Source: Actinomycetes bacterium
GTDB lineage: Bacteria > Actinomycetota > Acidimicrobiia > Acidimicrobiales > Bog-793
NCBI GenBank assembly: GCA_021809805.1
Contig: JAJZKA010000017.1
Span: 1 to 36,335 of the forward strand
Reading direction: 5' to 3'
Length of the DNA: 36,335 nt
The notes under the pieces were generated by a model, which was not told the origin of the DNA, did no database searches, and saw only the letters and a program-made list of their open reading frames with translations. This document shows, in pieces, positions 1 to 8,876 of the stretch. The translations under genes and the position numbers were made by a program. Every line of letters starts with the position of its first letter. The first letter of the stretch is position 1.

Positions 1-1
1 G

Positions 2-517
2 GTCTTTACGCTCATGCTCGGGGGGCTCGGGGTGCACAACCCTCCCTCTTGGGCGAACGGTCAGTTCCTCGGCGTCACGTGGTGGAACTGGCTCGCGGGG
101 CCCTCCCTCGGGATGTGCGTGCTCATCATCCAGATCACCTGGACGACCTCGGGCACGTTCATGTTGATGTTCCTCGCCTCACTCCAGAACATCTCCGGCG
201 AGGTCGAAGAGGCCGGCGCGGTAGACGGTGCGAGTCCGTGGCAGCGCTTCCGCTACGTCACGCTCCCGATGCTGCGTCCAACCCTCGTGCTGGTGTTAAC
301 GCTCGGGCTCATCTCGACATGGCAGGTCTTTGACCAGATCGTGCTCACCGGGCAGAACAACGCGACGATGACGACGCCGGCGTATGAGTCCTATTACGTG
401 AGCTTCCAGGACAACGCGTTCGGCCAGGGCGCGGCGATCGCCTTCATGCTCTTCTTGTTGATCGTGGTGTTGACGCTCATCCAGCGTCACTTCGTGAAGG
501 AGGACCTGACGAAGTGA
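2..517 (+). CDS. ABC transporter permease, MalF/UgpA type (5' end outside window)
   Basis: Membrane permease subunit of a carbohydrate-type ABC importer (binding-protein-dependent transport family). The reading frame is open from base 2, so the N-terminus lies outside the window; the 171 or so visible residues are the C-terminal part. The cytoplasmic EAA loop that docks on the ATPase is visible in EEAGAVDGASPWQRF followed by LPMLRP. Hydrophobic segments occur before it and at the end (FMLFLLIVVLTLI). The stop codon overlaps the GTG start of the next permease (GTGA), so the two are translationally coupled. No binding protein or ATPase is visible here, so the substrate cannot be named; sugar is the family default. 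Confidence 0.92.
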   Translation, partial: VFTLMLGGLGVHNPPSWANGQFLGVTWWNWLAGPSLGMCVLIIQITWTTSGTFMLMFLASLQNISGEVEEAGAVDGASPWQRFRYVTLPMLRPTLVLVLTLGLISTWQVFDQIVLTGQNNATMTTPAYESYYVSFQDNAFGQGAAIAFMLFLLIVVLTLIQRHFVKEDLTK

Positions 518-1365
518 ACGAACGCCGCTCGCGCACCGGGCTGATCGTCCGATACAGCCTACTGATCCTCTTCGCGCTCGTCTTTTTGGGTCCGTTCGCG
601 ATTCAGTTCGCGAACTCCTTCAAAACCGACGCCGCAGCGACCAGCAACACGCTCTCGCTCATCCCCCATCCCGGGACGCTGTCCTCATGGAAGCAGATCT
701 TGGGGATCTCGACCGCCGGGGTGACGGACTTCCCGCGTTGGCTTTTTAACAGCATGTTCGTGTCGGTGATCCTCACGATCACTCATGTCGGCCTCGACAG
801 CATGGCGGGCTATGCGCTCGCTCGCCTCGAGTTCCGGGGTCGCCGTCTCGTCTTCGGCTTCATCATTGCCACCTTGGCTGTGCCGAACGTCGTCCTGCTC
901 ATCCCCCAGTTCCTCGTGCTGAAGGAGCTCGGCCTGTTCAACACCTATCAGGGGATGATCATCCCGATCTCGGTGGATGCCGCCGGGATCTACATGATGC
1001 GCCAATTCTTCTTACAAGTTCCCCCCGCACTCGAGGAGGCGGCGCGACTGGACGGCGCGAGCGTCTGGACCACCTACTGGCGCGTGGTGCTGCCGATCGT
1101 GCGACCGGGGCTTATTACCCTCACGATCCTTTCGTTCCAGGGCGCTTGGAACCAGTTCGCCTTCTTCCTCGTTGCCACGATCTCTCCGCAGTACTTCACC
1201 CTCACCACAGGACTCGCCAATATCGTGAGCGGTGGACTGTCCGCGGGGAACCAGTACCCGCTCAAGCTCGGGGCCGCGCTGTTGACGACGCTTCCGGTCG
1301 GTGTGCTCTTCTTTGTCTTCCAGAAATATCTGAATCGAAGTCGACTGGAGGGATCGCTGAAGTAG
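514..1365 (+). CDS. ABC transporter permease, MalG/UgpE type
   Basis: Second inner-membrane permease of the same importer, 283 aa, the usual length for MalG-type subunits. The GTG start at 514 overlaps the preceding stop and has a strong ribosome binding site (AAGGAGGA at about 497-504). TM1 lies near residues 13-30, and about five more hydrophobic segments follow. The EAA loop EEAARLDGASVWTTYWRVVLP is complete, with its conserved Gly. The C-terminus (FQKYLNRSRLEGSLK) is the standard MalG-like tail. It forms a heterodimer with the upstream permease. It is the last gene of its operon; the next gene is on the other strand. Confidence 0.95.
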   Translation: MNERRSRTGLIVRYSLLILFALVFLGPFAIQFANSFKTDAAATSNTLSLIPHPGTLSSWKQILGISTAGVTDFPRWLFNSMFVSVILTITHVGLDSMAGYALARLEFRGRRLVFGFIIATLAVPNVVLLIPQFLVLKELGLFNTYQGMIIPISVDAAGIYMMRQFFLQVPPALEEAARLDGASVWTTYWRVVLPIVRPGLITLTILSFQGAWNQFAFFLVATISPQYFTLTTGLANIVSGGLSAGNQYPLKLGAALLTTLPVGVLFFVFQKYLNRSRLEGSLK

Positions 1366-1782
1366 CGGGATACGCCGGTGCGTCCGCTCGCTTGGCCCCT
1401 TGGTGGCAAGATCATTCAAGAACCGGTACGTCATGGGAGCATCCTTTGAGAATCGCCACCTGCCCCGGGGTGTGAAGCCGCCCATGCGATCGACGTTTTG
1501 CCGCGCGGCGGCGTCCACATGACGCGCGCCGCGAATTAGTCTCACGGGCAACAGTGGATCGGTTTGGATGCGCGCTCGCTGGTTCATGCTGTTTCGACAA
1601 GCCCCTCATCGAGCTAGCGAAACAACCGGCCGGCGCGCATAGGACGCGAAAACCCCGAGCGCGTCGTTCTCGTCGCCGCGGCATCCTCGACATGGACGCG
1701 ATGTTGAGGAATGCATCCGTCGATTCTTGTCGCCGGAGGGGCGATCAACGCAGCGGCAACTCGTGGAGCGGTAGTTTCCTCA
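1366..1782. other. gene-free stretch between ABC operon and HxlR gene
   Basis: Convergent intergenic region of 417 bases. I see no credible gene, RNA or clear rho-independent terminator. The open frames here are short and rich in Arg and Ser, as expected from noncoding GC-rich DNA. GC-rich imperfect inverted sequence around 1500-1535 could fold but has no T-run. Confidence 0.5.
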
Positions 1783-2253
1783 TCAGATCCAGACGAGGTC
1801 GCCATCGACCTCATCGGTGACCTGGTCGCAGCTCGGGCAGTACCAGCGTGCCTCGAGGTGCGTCCCGCAGACGCCATGGCGCGGGAGCGATCCGCTATCG
1901 GTTTCGATCGTTGCGCCCCAATGGGCGAGTAGGCGCAGCGCGCCAGCGAGTAAGCGGGAAAGTTCGGTGGCTTGGTACTCGAGCCGCAGAGGACGGTCGC
2001 AATAGGGCACGCCGACGATCAACTCGGCCGCTTCGAGGCGGCGCAACCTCGCCGTCAAGACGTTCGGTGCGAGCCCGGGGATCGCCCCCTGCAGGTCAGA
2101 GAAGCGCCGGGGTCGCTCGAGCAGCGCGTCGACGATGAGCAAGCTCCAGCGATCTCCCACCCGCGCCATCGCCAGGTCGAGCGCCGGGTTAGACGACGGC
2201 TCAACGCGGGGCCGACGCGGGGCAGCGTCACCGATCCTCCCTTGCAGCGCCAT
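1783..2253 (-). CDS. HxlR-family winged-helix regulator with C-terminal zinc-binding-like motif
   Basis: DNA-binding transcriptional regulator, 156 aa from the ATG at 2253; a TTG at 2262 is an alternative start. The HxlR core is clear: NPALDLAMARVGDRWSLLIV, then RRFSDLQGAIPGLAPNVLT for the recognition helix, then RLRRLEAAELI. HxlR proteins are usually about 110-120 aa. This one has a tail with Cys129, His132, Cys139 and Cys142 (CGTH then CPSC), which could bind zinc or sense redox or metal; that role is inferred. It is divergent from the protease gene across an 88-97 bp gap that holds a candidate operator, so it probably controls that gene and itself. Confidence 0.9.
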   Translation of the reverse strand: MALQGRIGDAAPRRPRVEPSSNPALDLAMARVGDRWSLLIVDALLERPRRFSDLQGAIPGLAPNVLTARLRRLEAAELIVGVPYCDRPLRLEYQATELSRLLAGALRLLAHWGATIETDSGSLPRHGVCGTHLEARWYCPSCDQVTDEVDGDLVWI

Positions 2254-2321
2254 CACCTCCAACTTCGCAGCTCGGCACGTCGGTGCCGATCCCTGGCGGA
2301 ACGGTTACGACACGATGTTAG

Positions 2322-2336
2322 CTTGTGTATTGCAAG
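2322..2336. promoter_or_regulatory. candidate HxlR operator
   Basis: CTTG, seven bases (TGTATTG), then CAAG forms a short inverted repeat in the divergent promoter region between the HxlR gene and the protease gene. HxlR dimers bind short dyads of this size next to their own gene. Four-base arms are weak evidence alone; position is the main support. Confidence 0.35.
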
Positions 2337-2350
2337 TGAGTATCTAGGGG

Positions 2351-3256
2351 GTGGCCGTGGCGGCAACGATGCAAGAGCTCAGCGCAGCAGCCGAGGCAGT
2401 GGCCGCGGCGATCGCGCCGTCGGTGATTGGGGTGGGGGCCAGCGGGAGCGGATTCATCTTCTCGGGCGGGCTCGTGGCCACAAACGCCCACAACATGCGC
2501 GGCGGTGACGATCCGATCGTCACCTTTGCCGACGGCGCCCGACGCGCCGCGACCGTGGCCGGTCTCGACATCGCCCGCGACCTGGCGGTCCTTGCCGTCG
2601 AGACGCCGGATGCCGCCGCGATCACGTGGTCGAGCGCTCCCGCCCGACTGGGTCAGCTGGTGCTCGCCTTCGCGAATCCCGGCGGTCGCGGGGTACGGGT
2701 GAGCCTCGGCAACGTCGCCGCGCTCGACGTGGGCTTTGTCGGTCCGGCGGGTCAACGAATCGGCGGGGCAATTGAGCACACCGCCCCGCTGCGGCGCGGA
2801 TCGTCGGGCGGCCCGCTCACCGACACCGACGGTCGGCTCCTCGGCGTCGACACGAGCCGCCAGGGCGACGGCTTCTACGGTGCGATCGCCGCCGACACGA
2901 CGCTACGTGGCCGCCTCGAGCGCCTGGCGCGAGGCGAGCGGACAATCCGGCCACACCTTGGTGTAGCGGTCGCGCCGAGCGGTGTGGCCGACCGACTCCG
3001 CAGCGCAGTCGGCCTCCCGCCAAGGGAGGGCCTGCTTGTGCGCAGCGTGGAGGAAGGTGGCATCGGCGCGCGCGCCGGGCTGCGCGAGGGCGATCTGATC
3101 GTTTCGCTCGCCGGCCGAGCCGTGCGCAACGTGGACGTGCTCGCAAACCTGCTCGAAGCGGCCGCGACAAGCGAGGCGATCGAACTGGGGGTGGTCCGCG
3201 GCGTCGACGAGCTCACCTTCATCGTCGATCTCGCGAGCGCGGTCAACGAACAGTGA
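2351..3256 (+). CDS. trypsin-like serine protease with PDZ domain (S1C/HtrA-like), no membrane anchor
   Basis: Predicted HtrA-related endopeptidase or chaperone, 301 aa. The protease domain covers about residues 20-190 with the triad His47 (ATNAHN), Asp77 (DIARDLAVL) and Ser152 (RRGSSGGPL). A PDZ domain follows (about 200-295; RPHLGVAV, GGIGARAGLREGDLIVSLAG). Actinobacterial HtrA proteins normally have an N-terminal membrane anchor or signal peptide. Here the N-terminus is an alanine-rich amphipathic stretch with neither, so a cytoplasmic location is likely. The GTG at 2351 follows AGGGG too closely for a good ribosome binding site; GTG 2357 and ATG 2369 are alternatives. It is divergent from the HxlR gene, which may regulate it. 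Confidence 0.9.
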   Translation: MAVAATMQELSAAAEAVAAAIAPSVIGVGASGSGFIFSGGLVATNAHNMRGGDDPIVTFADGARRAATVAGLDIARDLAVLAVETPDAAAITWSSAPARLGQLVLAFANPGGRGVRVSLGNVAALDVGFVGPAGQRIGGAIEHTAPLRRGSSGGPLTDTDGRLLGVDTSRQGDGFYGAIAADTTLRGRLERLARGERTIRPHLGVAVAPSGVADRLRSAVGLPPREGLLVRSVEEGGIGARAGLREGDLIVSLAGRAVRNVDVLANLLEAAATSEAIELGVVRGVDELTFIVDLASAVNEQ

Positions 3257-3282
3257 TCACGACCATGGCGTTGCGCTGACAT

Positions 3283-4716
3283 TTAGGCGCTCGCGCCTTT
3301 CGCTCGCGGCGTCGTGAGCGCGGCGCCAGCGTGGTGCTCGAGGGTGAGCGATTCCGCGACCGCGAGCACCGGGAGCACGGCGATGAGCAGGAACGCGACG
3401 GCGAAGGGGTCCTTGCCGAGGCCGGATGCTCCGAATGCTCGCGCGATCGGACGCCCCGCCGAGAGCGCAAGCGCGCCGGCCGCCACGCCGAGGCCCATGG
3501 TCAGCTGCTGGATCGTGCTCGTCAACGTGTTGGCGTTTGCCATCTCGTGATCGGGTACGTCGGCGTAGACGATCGTGTTGTAGGCGCTGAAGCCGATCGA
3601 TCGGAAGATGCCGCTGAAGAGCAGGACGACGACGACGAGAGGGAGCGGCATTGACCCAAAGGCGGCGCACAGCGCCAGGGTCGCCGCGACGGCCAGAGCC
3701 GAGACCACGAGGACGCTGCGGAACCGGTAGCGGTGCAGGATCGGTGTCGTCAGCGGTTTGATCGCGATGTTGCCGACGAACACCGGGATCACGATTAAGC
3801 CCGCATGAAACGCGTTCCAGCCGAAGGCCTCTTGGTACATGAGTGGCAGTAAGAACGGTGCGGCGCCGATCGCCATGCGAAAACACGAGCCGCCGAGGTT
3901 CGTCACCCGGAACGTGGGCACAGACAAGACGCCGAGCTCGATGAGCGGTCGCGCGCTGCGCCGGAAATGCCGGACCGCGAGGGTCATCAAGACGCCCCCG
4001 ACGGCAAGGGTCGCGATCGCGAGCGCCGCCGTGGCGCCGTCGGTCACCGCCTCGATCCCCCCCACGAAGCCCGCCAGCCCGAGACCGCTCAACGCGAAAC
4101 CCCACCAGTCCAGCCGGCGGCGCTCGTCTGCGCGCAGGTTGGGCACGAGCCGCACCGCGAACAGGAGGGCCACCACGCCGAGCGGCAGATTGACGATGAA
4201 GATCCAGCGCCACGACGCGTAGGTGGTGAGCAGGCCACCGATCGCCGGGGCGATGATCGGAGCAGCCAACCCGGGCCAGGTCAGGTAGGCGACCGCGGCA
4301 ATGAGGTCGCGCTTTTGAGTGGCTCTGAGGACCACCAGCCGACCGACGGGCACCATCATTGCCCCGCCGATTCCCTGGAGAACCCGGGTGGCCGTGAGCT
4401 CCGGAAGGCTCGTGCTCAAGGCGCACAGGGCTGAGGCCACCGTGAAGACACCGATCGCTATCGCGAACACGCGGCGCGCTCCAAATCGATCGGCGATCCA
4501 GCCGCTGACCGGGATGAAGACCGCGAGCGTGAGCAGGTATGCAGCGATCGTGACGTTCAAATCCGCGGGTGCGACATGAAACGTGCTCGCCATCTTGTCG
4601 GTCGCGGTGACCACGATCGTGCCGTCGAGGTTCTCCATGAAGAAGGCCCCGGCGACCAAGAGCGCGAGCACTCGCCATGAGCGCGTGCCGCCAACGTCAA
4701 CGCGCATCACCGGCAA
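3283..4716 (-). CDS. MFS drug-efflux-type transporter (DHA2/EmrB-QacA-like)
   Basis: Integral membrane secondary transporter, 477 aa, probably a proton-coupled exporter. It has 12-14 hydrophobic segments. TM1 carries FFMENLDGTIVVTAT, an Asp-containing motif typical of the DHA2 family. Motif A is GWIADRFGARRVF between TM2 and TM3. The antiporter motif C region is GLAAPIIAPAIGGLL in TM5, followed by the family-typical WRWIFIVNLPLG. The substrate cannot be told from sequence. No regulator is adjacent in the same direction. It stands alone, convergent with the protease gene (26-bp gap). Confidence 0.93.
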   Translation of the reverse strand: MPVMRVDVGGTRSWRVLALLVAGAFFMENLDGTIVVTATDKMASTFHVAPADLNVTIAAYLLTLAVFIPVSGWIADRFGARRVFAIAIGVFTVASALCALSTSLPELTATRVLQGIGGAMMVPVGRLVVLRATQKRDLIAAVAYLTWPGLAAPIIAPAIGGLLTTYASWRWIFIVNLPLGVVALLFAVRLVPNLRADERRRLDWWGFALSGLGLAGFVGGIEAVTDGATAALAIATLAVGGVLMTLAVRHFRRSARPLIELGVLSVPTFRVTNLGGSCFRMAIGAAPFLLPLMYQEAFGWNAFHAGLIVIPVFVGNIAIKPLTTPILHRYRFRSVLVVSALAVAATLALCAAFGSMPLPLVVVVLLFSGIFRSIGFSAYNTIVYADVPDHEMANANTLTSTIQQLTMGLGVAAGALALSAGRPIARAFGASGLGKDPFAVAFLLIAVLPVLAVAESLTLEHHAGAALTTPRAKGASA

Positions 4717-5013
4717 TCAGGGCCACCGTTTCGGCCAAGCTTCGATTCAGCAGACGGTGGGGCGCCCACATCCCCCGCACGCGCGAATCGTTTCACATGC
4801 TCCGCCTGCCCCATTCCCTGCGCCCCCGCTCTGGTGATCATCGCATCCCCGCGGCCGGGCATCATCCACCGGGCCGGCCGAGCGTTACCGGACCGGCCCG
4901 TCGGTTCCAGCAAGCACCGGTGAAACCGGAAATCGCCATCTGGGCCTTGGCGGCGGGGAGACATTCGCGACGATACTCGGCGGCCCAGCCCCCGCCGGGG
5001 GCCCATCGAATCC

Positions 5014-5437
5014 TTACGCGGGCGGGCCCACCCGGCGCTGGCCGAAGCCGTCGAGCGCGCAACGGGCAAGCTCATCGACGACGGCGCGGCACAGCCCGCG
5101 GAATAGGTTCCGTCGTGCCGGGATGTTGATGAGCGCGCCGCGCTCTGTCGTGAACGTCGGCGCGCATCACCGAACAGCGCCGAGGCTGCACCCCCCTCGA
5201 CGGCGAAGTCGCGAACGTGGATCTGTAGGGCGAACACCACCGACTGCGGCAACGGCTTCGTGGTCTCTTCGCTGTTTCCCAGCGCCACGGGCTTGGTGCA
5301 CGCGCTGTCGGGACATCAGCACCAGAACACGTGCCCGCTGCCGGCACGTCGATCCTCAACCGCTCGGCTCCTCGGACCTCGGAGGGCTTAACCTCGACTC
5401 GGCGGGCGAAGGTCTCACCGTCGGCTGCGCAGCTCAC
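5014..5437 (-). pseudogene. possible decayed gene, product unknown
   Basis: The 742-base stretch 4717-5458 has no intact gene, but three minus-strand segments in successive frames read like protein: GETFARRVEVKPSEVRGAER near 5400, then VVFALQIHVRDFAVEGGAAS near 5220, then FRGLCRAVVDELARCALDGF near 5080, ending at a stop at 5014-5016. Joining them needs at least two frameshifts. I do not recognise the family. The rest of the stretch (4717-5013) shows nothing. The alternative is chance open frames in GC-rich noncoding DNA. Confidence 0.3.
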
Positions 5438-5458
5438 AGCGCAGGCAGCGCCAACCGC

Positions 5459-6997
5459 CTACGCGCCCGCCGACCTCAGCGCGGCGGCGAGCGCCGAGCC
5501 ATCGGGTGAGCCGAGCCCGGTGCAGGCATCCCATCCCGGACCGGCGCGGTAGGCACCGTTGGAACCGCTCGTGATGTCGTGGAGGCTCGAAACGCCCGGA
5601 CCGTACAAGAAGGGCTGGAGCAGCCCGACCGGGCGCCCCAGCTCTTGGTTGAGGCACGCAATGAGGCCCGCCCACAACGGCGCCACGGCGCTCGTGCCAC
5701 CAATCGGCAGCACCTCGCCGTCGACCAGCACGCGATACCCGGTGTCGGGATCCGCGTCTCCGGCAACGTCGGGAACGCCACGGCCGCGCTGGCCACCGGG
5801 ATTGACCGAGGGCGGAACGCCCGCGCCGTGTTGATAGGAGGGCACGGCGAAAACCGCGCTCACGCCGCCGCCCGTCGCGCCGAGACCCGGACCGTCGTTC
5901 CACACGACCTCGCTCGAGATCACGGCCCCCTGCGCCTCGAGGCGCGTGCCGCCGCATGCCAGGGCGTGCGGAGACGACGCAGGGAAGTCGACGTGCGCAA
6001 GGCCGTCGCTCTGGCCATCGCTCGATCCATTGTCCCCCGCCGCCACCGTCACGCTGACCCCGATCGCCGCGGCGGCAGCGAACGCGCGGTCCATCTCGGC
6101 CATCGCCTGGGCGCTCCAGGTGCTCTCGGCGCTGCCCCAGCTGATCGAGATCACCGAGGGCCGGTTTCGGGTGTCGTGCACCGCGGTGCTGACCGCGTCG
6201 AGAAAGCCCTGGTCGGTGTTGGGCGCGAAGTACACGGCGATCCGCGCTCCTGGCGCGACGGCGCCCGCTACCTCGAGGTCGAGCATCACCTCACCGTCGG
6301 GGCCGCTCGGAGCTCCCGGCTGGTTGGTCGCACCATCAATCGAGACCGCCGTGACCACCGGGGTCGACCGCGCGAGTTCGGAGAAGTACACATCGAGGTC
6401 CTCGGTGCGGAATCCGCCGCCGAGTTCGATGAGGCCGATGCACTCTCCGGCCCCGGTCGCTTCGGCAGGAAAGGCATAGGCATTGGCGACCTCGACAGGG
6501 GTGTAGACACGCGCCGCGTCCTTCCGCGGCCGGAAGTGGGGTTCGGCGGCGGGACGCTCGTCGAAGCCGAAGACCCCGGTCACGATCTGGCTCAGCTCGC
6601 CGGGGAGGTGGACCGGGCCGTGTTGGGCACGGTAGATCGTGCCATCTGGGCGGCGGTAGCGATACAAGGTCGCGCCGAAGGCCGCTGCCAGGACTCCCGC
6701 GCTGGCACGCAGCTCGACCCGCCGGCGCGCTCCGTCAACGTCGGTGACCGCGAGACCCGCCCGCTCGGCGAAGGCCCGCACCGCCTCGAGGTCGGCACTA
6801 GCCGCGCCGAAGGCGTCGGCAAAGGCTTCTCGGGTGCACGTACCCGGCGGCGGGATCTCCCCACGGACGTAGACCGAAACGACCACTGGCTCGGCGGCGT
6901 CGACCGCGCCGAGCGTCTCGTCGTTTGGCAGCGGGCGCTCGCTCCCTGCGAGTGGCACGCGTTCGTTGTCGGCTAGATCGTTCGGTTCGTGCGCCAT
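5459..6997 (-). CDS. S53 peptidase (sedolisin/kumamolisin-like)
   Basis: Serine-carboxyl endopeptidase active at acidic pH, 512 aa. The N-terminal pro-domain (Pro-kuma_activ) spans about residues 35-150 and the catalytic domain about 160-510. Catalytic residues are visible: Glu236 and Asp240 (GEVMLDLE), oxyanion-hole Asp322 (AAGDNGSSDG) and Ser436 in GGTSAVAP. The C-terminal calcium site is Asp474 (HDITSG) and Asp490 (GWDACTG). There is no classical signal peptide. Kumamolisin, a known acid-active extracellular homologue, also begins with a charged N-terminus, so export by another route is possible. The ATG at 6997 is preceded by GGGAGGCG. It suggests acid conditions outside the cell, which is inference. 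Confidence 0.95.
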   Translation of the reverse strand: MAHEPNDLADNERVPLAGSERPLPNDETLGAVDAAEPVVVSVYVRGEIPPPGTCTREAFADAFGAASADLEAVRAFAERAGLAVTDVDGARRRVELRASAGVLAAAFGATLYRYRRPDGTIYRAQHGPVHLPGELSQIVTGVFGFDERPAAEPHFRPRKDAARVYTPVEVANAYAFPAEATGAGECIGLIELGGGFRTEDLDVYFSELARSTPVVTAVSIDGATNQPGAPSGPDGEVMLDLEVAGAVAPGARIAVYFAPNTDQGFLDAVSTAVHDTRNRPSVISISWGSAESTWSAQAMAEMDRAFAAAAAIGVSVTVAAGDNGSSDGQSDGLAHVDFPASSPHALACGGTRLEAQGAVISSEVVWNDGPGLGATGGGVSAVFAVPSYQHGAGVPPSVNPGGQRGRGVPDVAGDADPDTGYRVLVDGEVLPIGGTSAVAPLWAGLIACLNQELGRPVGLLQPFLYGPGVSSLHDITSGSNGAYRAGPGWDACTGLGSPDGSALAAALRSAGA

Positions 6998-7130
6998 GGC
7001 TGCGCCTCCCTTTTGTGCCGTCCGGTCACCTCAAACGGCCCTTCACGGGCACGCTATCGACCCGTGCGCGCGGCCTCAGCCAATTCGGTGATCCCCGCAC
7101 TCCGGTCTCGGCGGGCCACACAAGGAGAGC

Positions 7131-7713
7131 TCAGCGCTCGGCGACAACGTGTTCGATCGCCTCGGAATCGACCACGGTGACCTGCTGGCGGCAGCGTTCC
7201 ACCCAACTGCGTCGGGCGAACATCCGCAACGTATCCGTTCACGCTCTGGCGGCTCGCGCCGACCCGCTGGCCAAGCTCGCTCGCCGCGGTTTCGGCCCAC
7301 AGGCGCGCCAGGCGACCGGGTAGGTCCAAGAAGACGAGATCCGCGGTCGTCTTGGTGAGTGTCCGCGTGCGCCCGGTGAGGTACGCGAGGCTCGCCTCCA
7401 CGAAGGCAGAGTCCGCGCGGAGCAACCGCCAGATCTCCTCCGCCGGCACGATCAGCACGGTCGCGTCCTCGAGGATCTCAGCGTTCGCCGAACGCGGCCC
7501 GCCGTCGATCAACCCGATCTCACCGAGCACGGTCGGCGGATCGAGCACACCGAGCAGTAGGTGCTCGCCATCGGGAGAAGTCACCACGAGCTTGAGGCGC
7601 CCTTCGGCGAACACGACCACCGAGGTGGAGTCATCACCTTCGACAAAGAGGAATCCGCCACGTTGCACGGTACGCCGGCGCACGACACCGTCAGGGGCCT
7701 CGACGACCGGCAC
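7131..7713 (-). pseudogene. Crp/Fnr-family regulator, frameshifted inside the HTH domain
   Basis: The first 160 or so codons from the GTG at 7713 encode a cyclic-nucleotide-binding-like domain (FLFVEGDDSTSVVVFAEGRL, VLGEIGLIDGGPRSANAEI) and the start of a Crp winged helix (SELGQRVGASRQSVNGY). The frame then breaks near 7230. The continuing frame reads as antisense-like Arg-rich sequence to 7054. A one-base shift instead restores a normal Crp ending: LRMFARRSWVERC, then VTVVDSEAIEHVVAER and a stop at 7131-7133. Removing one base near 7230 would give an intact protein of about 194 aa. This is either a real inactivating mutation or a sequence error. The N-terminus is slightly short for the family. 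Confidence 0.8.
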
Positions 7714-8087
7714 CGCCGACGCCTCATGTCCGCCAGCACACCAAGGCGGGACGTCAACGGACAGCCCTTACGACGGGCTATTGAACCCGTGAGACGCGGA
7801 TCTGCGACCGGCCTGGCGGTGGACGCCAAGAATTCCCGAGCTGGAGCGCTCGCGCGAGATCGTGTCCCGCCGCCGGGCCTTGAGGAGTCTCAGCGCTGAG
7901 GGGTGCGCGCCTCGAGAAGTGCTTACGCCGGTTCTCTACGACGACCTGGGATGCCCCGGGGCAAGATGCACCGCCACGCCCGTCGACTTGCTCCATGGTT
8001 GTCAAGCAACCGGCGACCGCGACGACGGGCGCGCGCCCAGACGTCGTCGGTGGAAGGGCTGCTTGACGGCTTCGCGGCGCGGGGTCG
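7714..8087. other. gene-free stretch
   Basis: Between the Crp remnant and the SDR gene, 374 bases. I see no coding sequence with family features, no RNA gene and no strong hairpin. It should contain the promoter of the minus-strand Crp gene. Confidence 0.5.
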
Positions 8088-8876
8088 CTAACGCGAGCGC
8101 GCCGAGAGACGCAACGAGGTCCAACTCCCGTCCGCCACCCAGCCGCCGTCGATGGGGAGGGCGACCCCATTCACGAAGCCGCTCTTGGAGGGATCGGCGA
8201 GGAAGGCGATGGCTTCGGCGACATCGCCCGGTGCAGCAAAGCGAGCCATCGGCACCTGGTTTTGGATGTCCTCGTCTTGGTAGGCGCCGCTCGCTTGATC
8301 CTCTTCGTCCATCTCGGTCTTGATCCATCCCGGGCAGACGGCGTTGACGCGCACGCCGCGCCCGCCCCACTCCGCCGCGAGCGTCACGGTGAGGCCGATC
8401 AGGCCGTGTTTGGAGGCGTTGTAGGCCGCGCGATCAGTAATGGCGCGCAGCCCCGCAACCGAGGCCACGTTCACGATCGAGCCGGCGCCGCGGGCGAGCA
8501 TCAACGCCCCGAGCTCCCGGCAGCACAGGAAGGGGCCGGTGAGATTGACGCCGAGCACCTGTTCCCACTGCGCAAGGGAGATCTTCTCGGCTCGACACAG
8601 CAGCGAGATCCCGGCGTTGTTGACGAGCACGTCGGGCGCGCCATAGGCGGTGGCGAGCTCGCGGGCGAGCGCAACCACCTGCTCCTCGCTCGAGACGTCG
8701 GCCTGCACCGCCTCGGCCTCGGCACCGAGCGCTCGCACCGCCGCTGCGGTGGCTGACTGGTCGGCGACATCGACGAGGACCAGGCGTACCCCCGGCGCCG
8801 CCATCTTCTCGGCCGTCGTTCGCCCGAGTCCGCGGGCTGAACCCGTCACCACGACCACGGTCTCTGCTGCTGGCAT
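8088..8876 (-). CDS. short-chain dehydrogenase/reductase (classical SDR)
   Basis: NAD(P)-dependent oxidoreductase, 262 aa. Classical SDR landmarks are in order: the glycine motif TGSARGLG (11-18), Asp36 at the end of beta-2 (favours NAD over NADP), NNAG (86-89), Asn111, Ser139 (NVASVAG), Tyr152 and Lys156 (YNASK), then PGWIKTEM, and the C-terminal GVALPIDGGW typical of FabG-like members. The substrate is unknown; acyl, sugar or steroid alcohols are all possible. It has no same-strand neighbour nearby, so context gives no pathway. Confidence 0.93.
   Translation of the reverse strand: MPAAETVVVVTGSARGLGRTTAEKMAAPGVRLVLVDVADQSATAAAVRALGAEAEAVQADVSSEEQVVALARELATAYGAPDVLVNNAGISLLCRAEKISLAQWEQVLGVNLTGPFLCCRELGALMLARGAGSIVNVASVAGLRAITDRAAYNASKHGLIGLTVTLAAEWGGRGVRVNAVCPGWIKTEMDEEDQASGAYQDEDIQNQVPMARFAAPGDVAEAIAFLADPSKSGFVNGVALPIDGGWVADGSWTSLRLSARSR

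Noticed and set aside
3257-4678. 473-residue minus-strand frame in another phase across the MFS gene
   Set aside because: No hydrophobic segments; the true frame has 12-14 membrane segments and MFS motifs.
5579-6976. 465-residue plus-strand frame opposite the S53 peptidase
   Set aside because: Composition of His, Arg and Gly runs typical of an antisense frame; the S53 catalytic residues are on the minus strand.
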